Positions 5,366-6,857 of a stretch of DNA of 6,857 nt are shown here, piece by piece. The first letter of the stretch is position 1. Each line of letters opens with the position of its first letter. The position numbers and the translations under genes are program-made. The stretch comes from Heliobacteriaceae bacterium (GTDB lineage Bacteria > Cyanobacteriota > Vampirovibrionia > Gastranaerophilales > Gastranaerophilaceae): assembly GCA_031267015.1 (NCBI GenBank), contig JAIRZW010000008.1:1-6857 (forward strand), written 5' to 3'. Below the pieces are notes generated by a model, which was not told where the DNA came from, did no database searches, and saw only the letters and a program-made list of their open reading frames with translations.

Positions 5366-6352
5366 ATGAGAAAGAAAGTTACACGTCATTGCGAGCCGTT
5401 AGGCGAAGCAATCCAGACTGGATTACGAGGATTCACTCTTGCTGAGGTGTTAATAACCCTCGGGATTATCGGGGTAGTAGCGGCATTGGTTATGCCGGGG
5501 CTTATTCAGGATTGGAGGGAGAAATCTTACTCAACTGCCAAAGATGTATTTAACAATCGATTAGAGCAAGCAACAAGACAAATGAATGTTAATGAGGCCT
5601 TAACCGGTTATTCTACAACGGAAGCATTCGTAAATGAATTAAAAAAGTATTTAAAAATATTACAAGTATGTCCAAGTGACCCGTCAGGTTGTTTTGCAGC
5701 GACAGTAACTAACAGTGACGGCAGTGAAACAGTAGAAACAAAAGACTTAAAGAATTCAGGTAACTTAAATGAAGGAAAGTGGGGTACAAAAGCTTTAGGA
5801 ATAGGATTAATAAACGGTTATACGGCAATCTTAAGTTATAATCCTGCTTGTTCAATAGACGATATAACAGCACCCGGCTCACAGACAACTTCGTGTTTAA
5901 GTCTGGTATATGATATAAACGGAAAAGCAAAGCCAAACAAGATAGGAAAAGATGTATACACATTAAATGCGAATATATTCAAAAGTTGCAGTGGAATAAA
6001 GATAGGGAAATTATGTGTATCATCTTCCAATGAGTCATACGAACCGATAGATACTTGTGATGGAAACTCAGAGTATGACGATAAGGGAAGTAGTAATGTA
6101 TTTTGTTCAAGCAATGCTTGGGCGGGAGCTAAGAAAGCTTGTGACGATCTAGGCATGCGTCTTCCAACGCAGATTGAACTAGACAGCTTATACGCTTCCG
6201 TAGACCAGTTAGGCGCGTCAGGCTGGGTCTGGTCCTCTCATGAAGGCACTGAATCCAACGTAGGAGTCATGAACTTTTCTACTGGGGAGCATTACGCCGA
6301 ATTCAAGGACGGCACCTTCTTCGGCAACCTCGCTGTTCGTTGCGTGAAGTGA
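5366..6352 (+). CDS. Type IV prepilin-like protein with Lcl/DUF1566-like module and repeat-extended leader (paralog 2)
   Basis: This encodes a 328-residue paralog of the preceding gene. The leader is 22 residues, MRKKVTRHCEPLGEAIQTGLRG, against 5 in paralog 1. Most of the extra residues are encoded by a dispersed palindromic repeat (5384-5416) read in frame. The predicted cleavage is G22/F23, with the classical Gly at -1 and Glu at mature +5, so processing looks possible. The hydrophobic helix is 23-47. From F23 to residue 205 it matches paralog 1 at 170 of 183 positions by my hand count. The last 80 residues diverge strongly but keep MRLPT (264-268), VWSS (288-291) and a terminal RCVK, as in Lcl/DUF1566-like folds. 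All ten mature cysteines of paralog 1 are conserved (102, 109, 162, 177, 208, 217, 231, 247, 259, 326), with one more, C9, in the leader. AGGAG 6 bases before the ATG at 5366 supports this start. Confidence 0.87.
   Translation: MRKKVTRHCEPLGEAIQTGLRGFTLAEVLITLGIIGVVAALVMPGLIQDWREKSYSTAKDVFNNRLEQATRQMNVNEALTGYSTTEAFVNELKKYLKILQVCPSDPSGCFAATVTNSDGSETVETKDLKNSGNLNEGKWGTKALGIGLINGYTAILSYNPACSIDDITAPGSQTTSCLSLVYDINGKAKPNKIGKDVYTLNANIFKSCSGIKIGKLCVSSSNESYEPIDTCDGNSEYDDKGSSNVFCSSNAWAGAKKACDDLGMRLPTQIELDSLYASVDQLGASGWVWSSHEGTESNVGVMNFSTGEHYAEFKDGTFFGNLAVRCVK
5384..5416 (+). repeat. Dispersed CGTCATTGCGAG...CGAAGCAATCCAG repeat inside the pilin leader
   Basis: CGTCATTGCGAG (5384-5395), an 8-base centre, then CGAAGCAATCCAG (5404-5416) match both ends of the intergenic element at 1212-1247, whose centre is 11 bases. 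It is read in frame to give RHCEPLGEAIQ in the leader of paralog 2. AATCCA (5410-5415) also pairs with TGGATT (5419-5424) just beyond it. The element is absent from the same position in paralog 1. Confidence 0.85.
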
Positions 6353-6372
6353 TTGTTTATAGTCTTGACAAA
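6353..6372 (+). other. Remnant of a third pilin promoter unit
   Basis: The 20 bases after the paralog 2 stop codon match those after the paralog 1 stop codon at 19 positions, including TTGACA (6365-6370). Downstream the match breaks off: no TACAAT, GTTAC dyad or pilin gene follows. The nearest -10-like sequence is TAAAAG (6387-6392). It is probably the start of a third repeat unit that was lost, or the end of the duplicated segment. Confidence 0.6.
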
Positions 6373-6422
6373 CTCTGAGATTAGTTTAAAAGGTCTAATA
6401 TGTGTTTAGCTTGTACAAACCC

Positions 6423-6451
6423 TTGACATTTAGCCATTTGGGTTATATCCT
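6423..6451 (+). promoter_or_regulatory. Candidate promoter for the acyl-CoA synthetase-like gene
   Basis: A perfect TTGACA (6423-6428), 17-base spacer and TATCCT (6446-6451, four of six matches to TATAAT) would start transcription near 6458. This leaves a leader of about 30 bases before the ATG at 6489. GGAG at 6475-6478, 10 bases before the ATG, is the likely ribosome binding site. Confidence 0.5.
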
Positions 6452-6488
6452 GTTATTGTATAGGTCTTATTTTTGGAGTATTGAATAG

Positions 6489-6857
6489 ATGGATTTAAGA
6501 AAACAAAACATTCTTGCATTTTTGGAAGAAAGAACAAAAGAACACGCGGACAAAGTAGCGCTCGGGATTCGCACGCAGTTTGGCTGGAAAGAATTTACAT
6601 ACGACGGTATAGGAATGCTTTCAAGAAAACTCGGGCATTATCTGATTAACGGACTCGGAGTCAAAAAAGGCGAAAAACTGGCGATTCTCTCAGAATCCAA
6701 ACCGGAATTCGGCGCGTGTGTGTTCGGGTCGATATTAGCAGGTATGATTACCGTGCCGCTTGATACTAAATTAACAAAATATGAACTGCTCTCTATTCTT
6801 TCTGACTGTCTGCCAACCGTAATGCTTGTTTCGCAAAGCTATATTGAAACTGCGCTG
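6489..6857 (+). CDS. AMP-forming acyl-CoA synthetase/ligase family protein, N-terminal part
   Basis: The reading frame is open for 123 codons and runs off the window end. The translation begins MDLRKQNILAFLEERTKEHADKV and has the N-terminal hallmarks of the AMP-forming synthetase (ANL) superfamily: an early FTYDGIGMLSRKLGHYL (36-52), then GVKKGEKLAILSESKPEFGACVFGSILAGMITVPLD (57-92). The family's P-loop (SGTTGxPK) and later core motifs would lie beyond the window, as family members are usually 500 residues or more. A likely role is activating a fatty or other carboxylic acid to an acyl-adenylate, then to acyl-CoA or a carrier thioester. The acceptor cannot be told from this part. It is preceded by GGAG and its own candidate promoter, separate from the pilin pair. 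Confidence 0.85.
   Translation, partial: MDLRKQNILAFLEERTKEHADKVALGIRTQFGWKEFTYDGIGMLSRKLGHYLINGLGVKKGEKLAILSESKPEFGACVFGSILAGMITVPLDTKLTKYELLSILSDCLPTVMLVSQSYIETAL

Larger units (their letters stand above)
4287..6372 (+). repeat. Tandem duplication of a promoter-plus-pilin unit, with a third promoter remnant
   Basis: Two direct repeats of about 1 kb, each made of promoter, 5' dyad, Shine-Dalgarno and pilin gene, lie head to tail. Their TTGACA boxes are at 4287 and 5299. A third TTGACA at 6365 follows the second gene in the same 20-base context found after the first gene (5287-5306 against 6353-6372, 19 of 20 identical). The repeat period is 1012 bp, then 1066 bp. The longer second unit is largely explained by a 51-bp longer leader in the second gene. 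Confidence 0.8.

Noticed and set aside
5071..6352. Diversity-generating retroelement variable regions at the pilin 3' ends
   Set aside because: The lectin-like fold fits, but differences between copies are not restricted to adenine positions, they include length changes, and no reverse transcriptase or template repeat is present. Kept only as something to check genome-wide.
6396..6422. Possible terminator after the pilin pair (GTTT...AAAC around TTGTACAA)
   Set aside because: The stem is very short, has no GC-rich core, and no T-tract follows.

Overview
The window looks like a chromosomal segment from an AT-rich bacterium. My best guess is the Melainabacteria/Gastranaerophilales (Vampirovibrionia) branch of Cyanobacteriota. 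This is an inference from the cyanobacterial-like primary sigma factor and the several type IV pilin-like proteins with near-identical FTLAEVLITLGIIGVVAAL-type N-termini. No rRNA or marker search was possible, so the lineage is tentative.

Layout. Positions 1-139 hold only short palindromes. A minus-strand prepilin-like gene (140-868) is divergent from a small XRE-type HTH regulator gene (940-1158, plus). Their promoters interleave in a 71-bp gap. The regulator converges on rpoD, and the gap between them (1159-1255) holds two different dispersed palindromic repeats. The housekeeping pair dnaG (2348-4228) and rpoD (1256-2347) lies on the minus strand with the junction TAAATG, so the genes directly abut. 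Divergent from dnaG are two plus-strand tandem pilin-like paralogs (4354-5286 and 5366-6352). Each has its own promoter, an untranslated-leader dyad and a Shine-Dalgarno. The window ends in the first 123 codons of an AMP-forming acyl-CoA synthetase-like gene (6489 onward).

How the genes relate. DnaG and RpoD are the replication primase and primary sigma factor, a partial macromolecular-synthesis operon (rpsU is not in the window). The three pilin-like proteins are class III-type prepilins expected to be handled by a prepilin peptidase and a type II secretion/type IV pilus-like machine encoded elsewhere. The tandem pair carries a long cysteine-rich body and a C-terminal module resembling the Lcl/DUF1566 C-type-lectin-like fold, which suggests surface-exposed or binding pseudopilins.

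Most notable observations. (1) A dispersed palindromic repeat sits in frame inside the prepilin leader of the second paralog, lengthening it from 5 to 22 residues. (2) The two paralogs are mosaics: the first 14 mature codons differ at most synonymous sites, the middle is nearly identical, and the C-terminal module has diverged strongly and uses different codons. (3) A remnant of the pilin promoter lies after the second copy. (4) Interleaved divergent promoters control the HTH gene and a possibly leaderless pilin gene. I see no CRISPR array, tRNA, rRNA, transposase or convincing intrinsic terminator.
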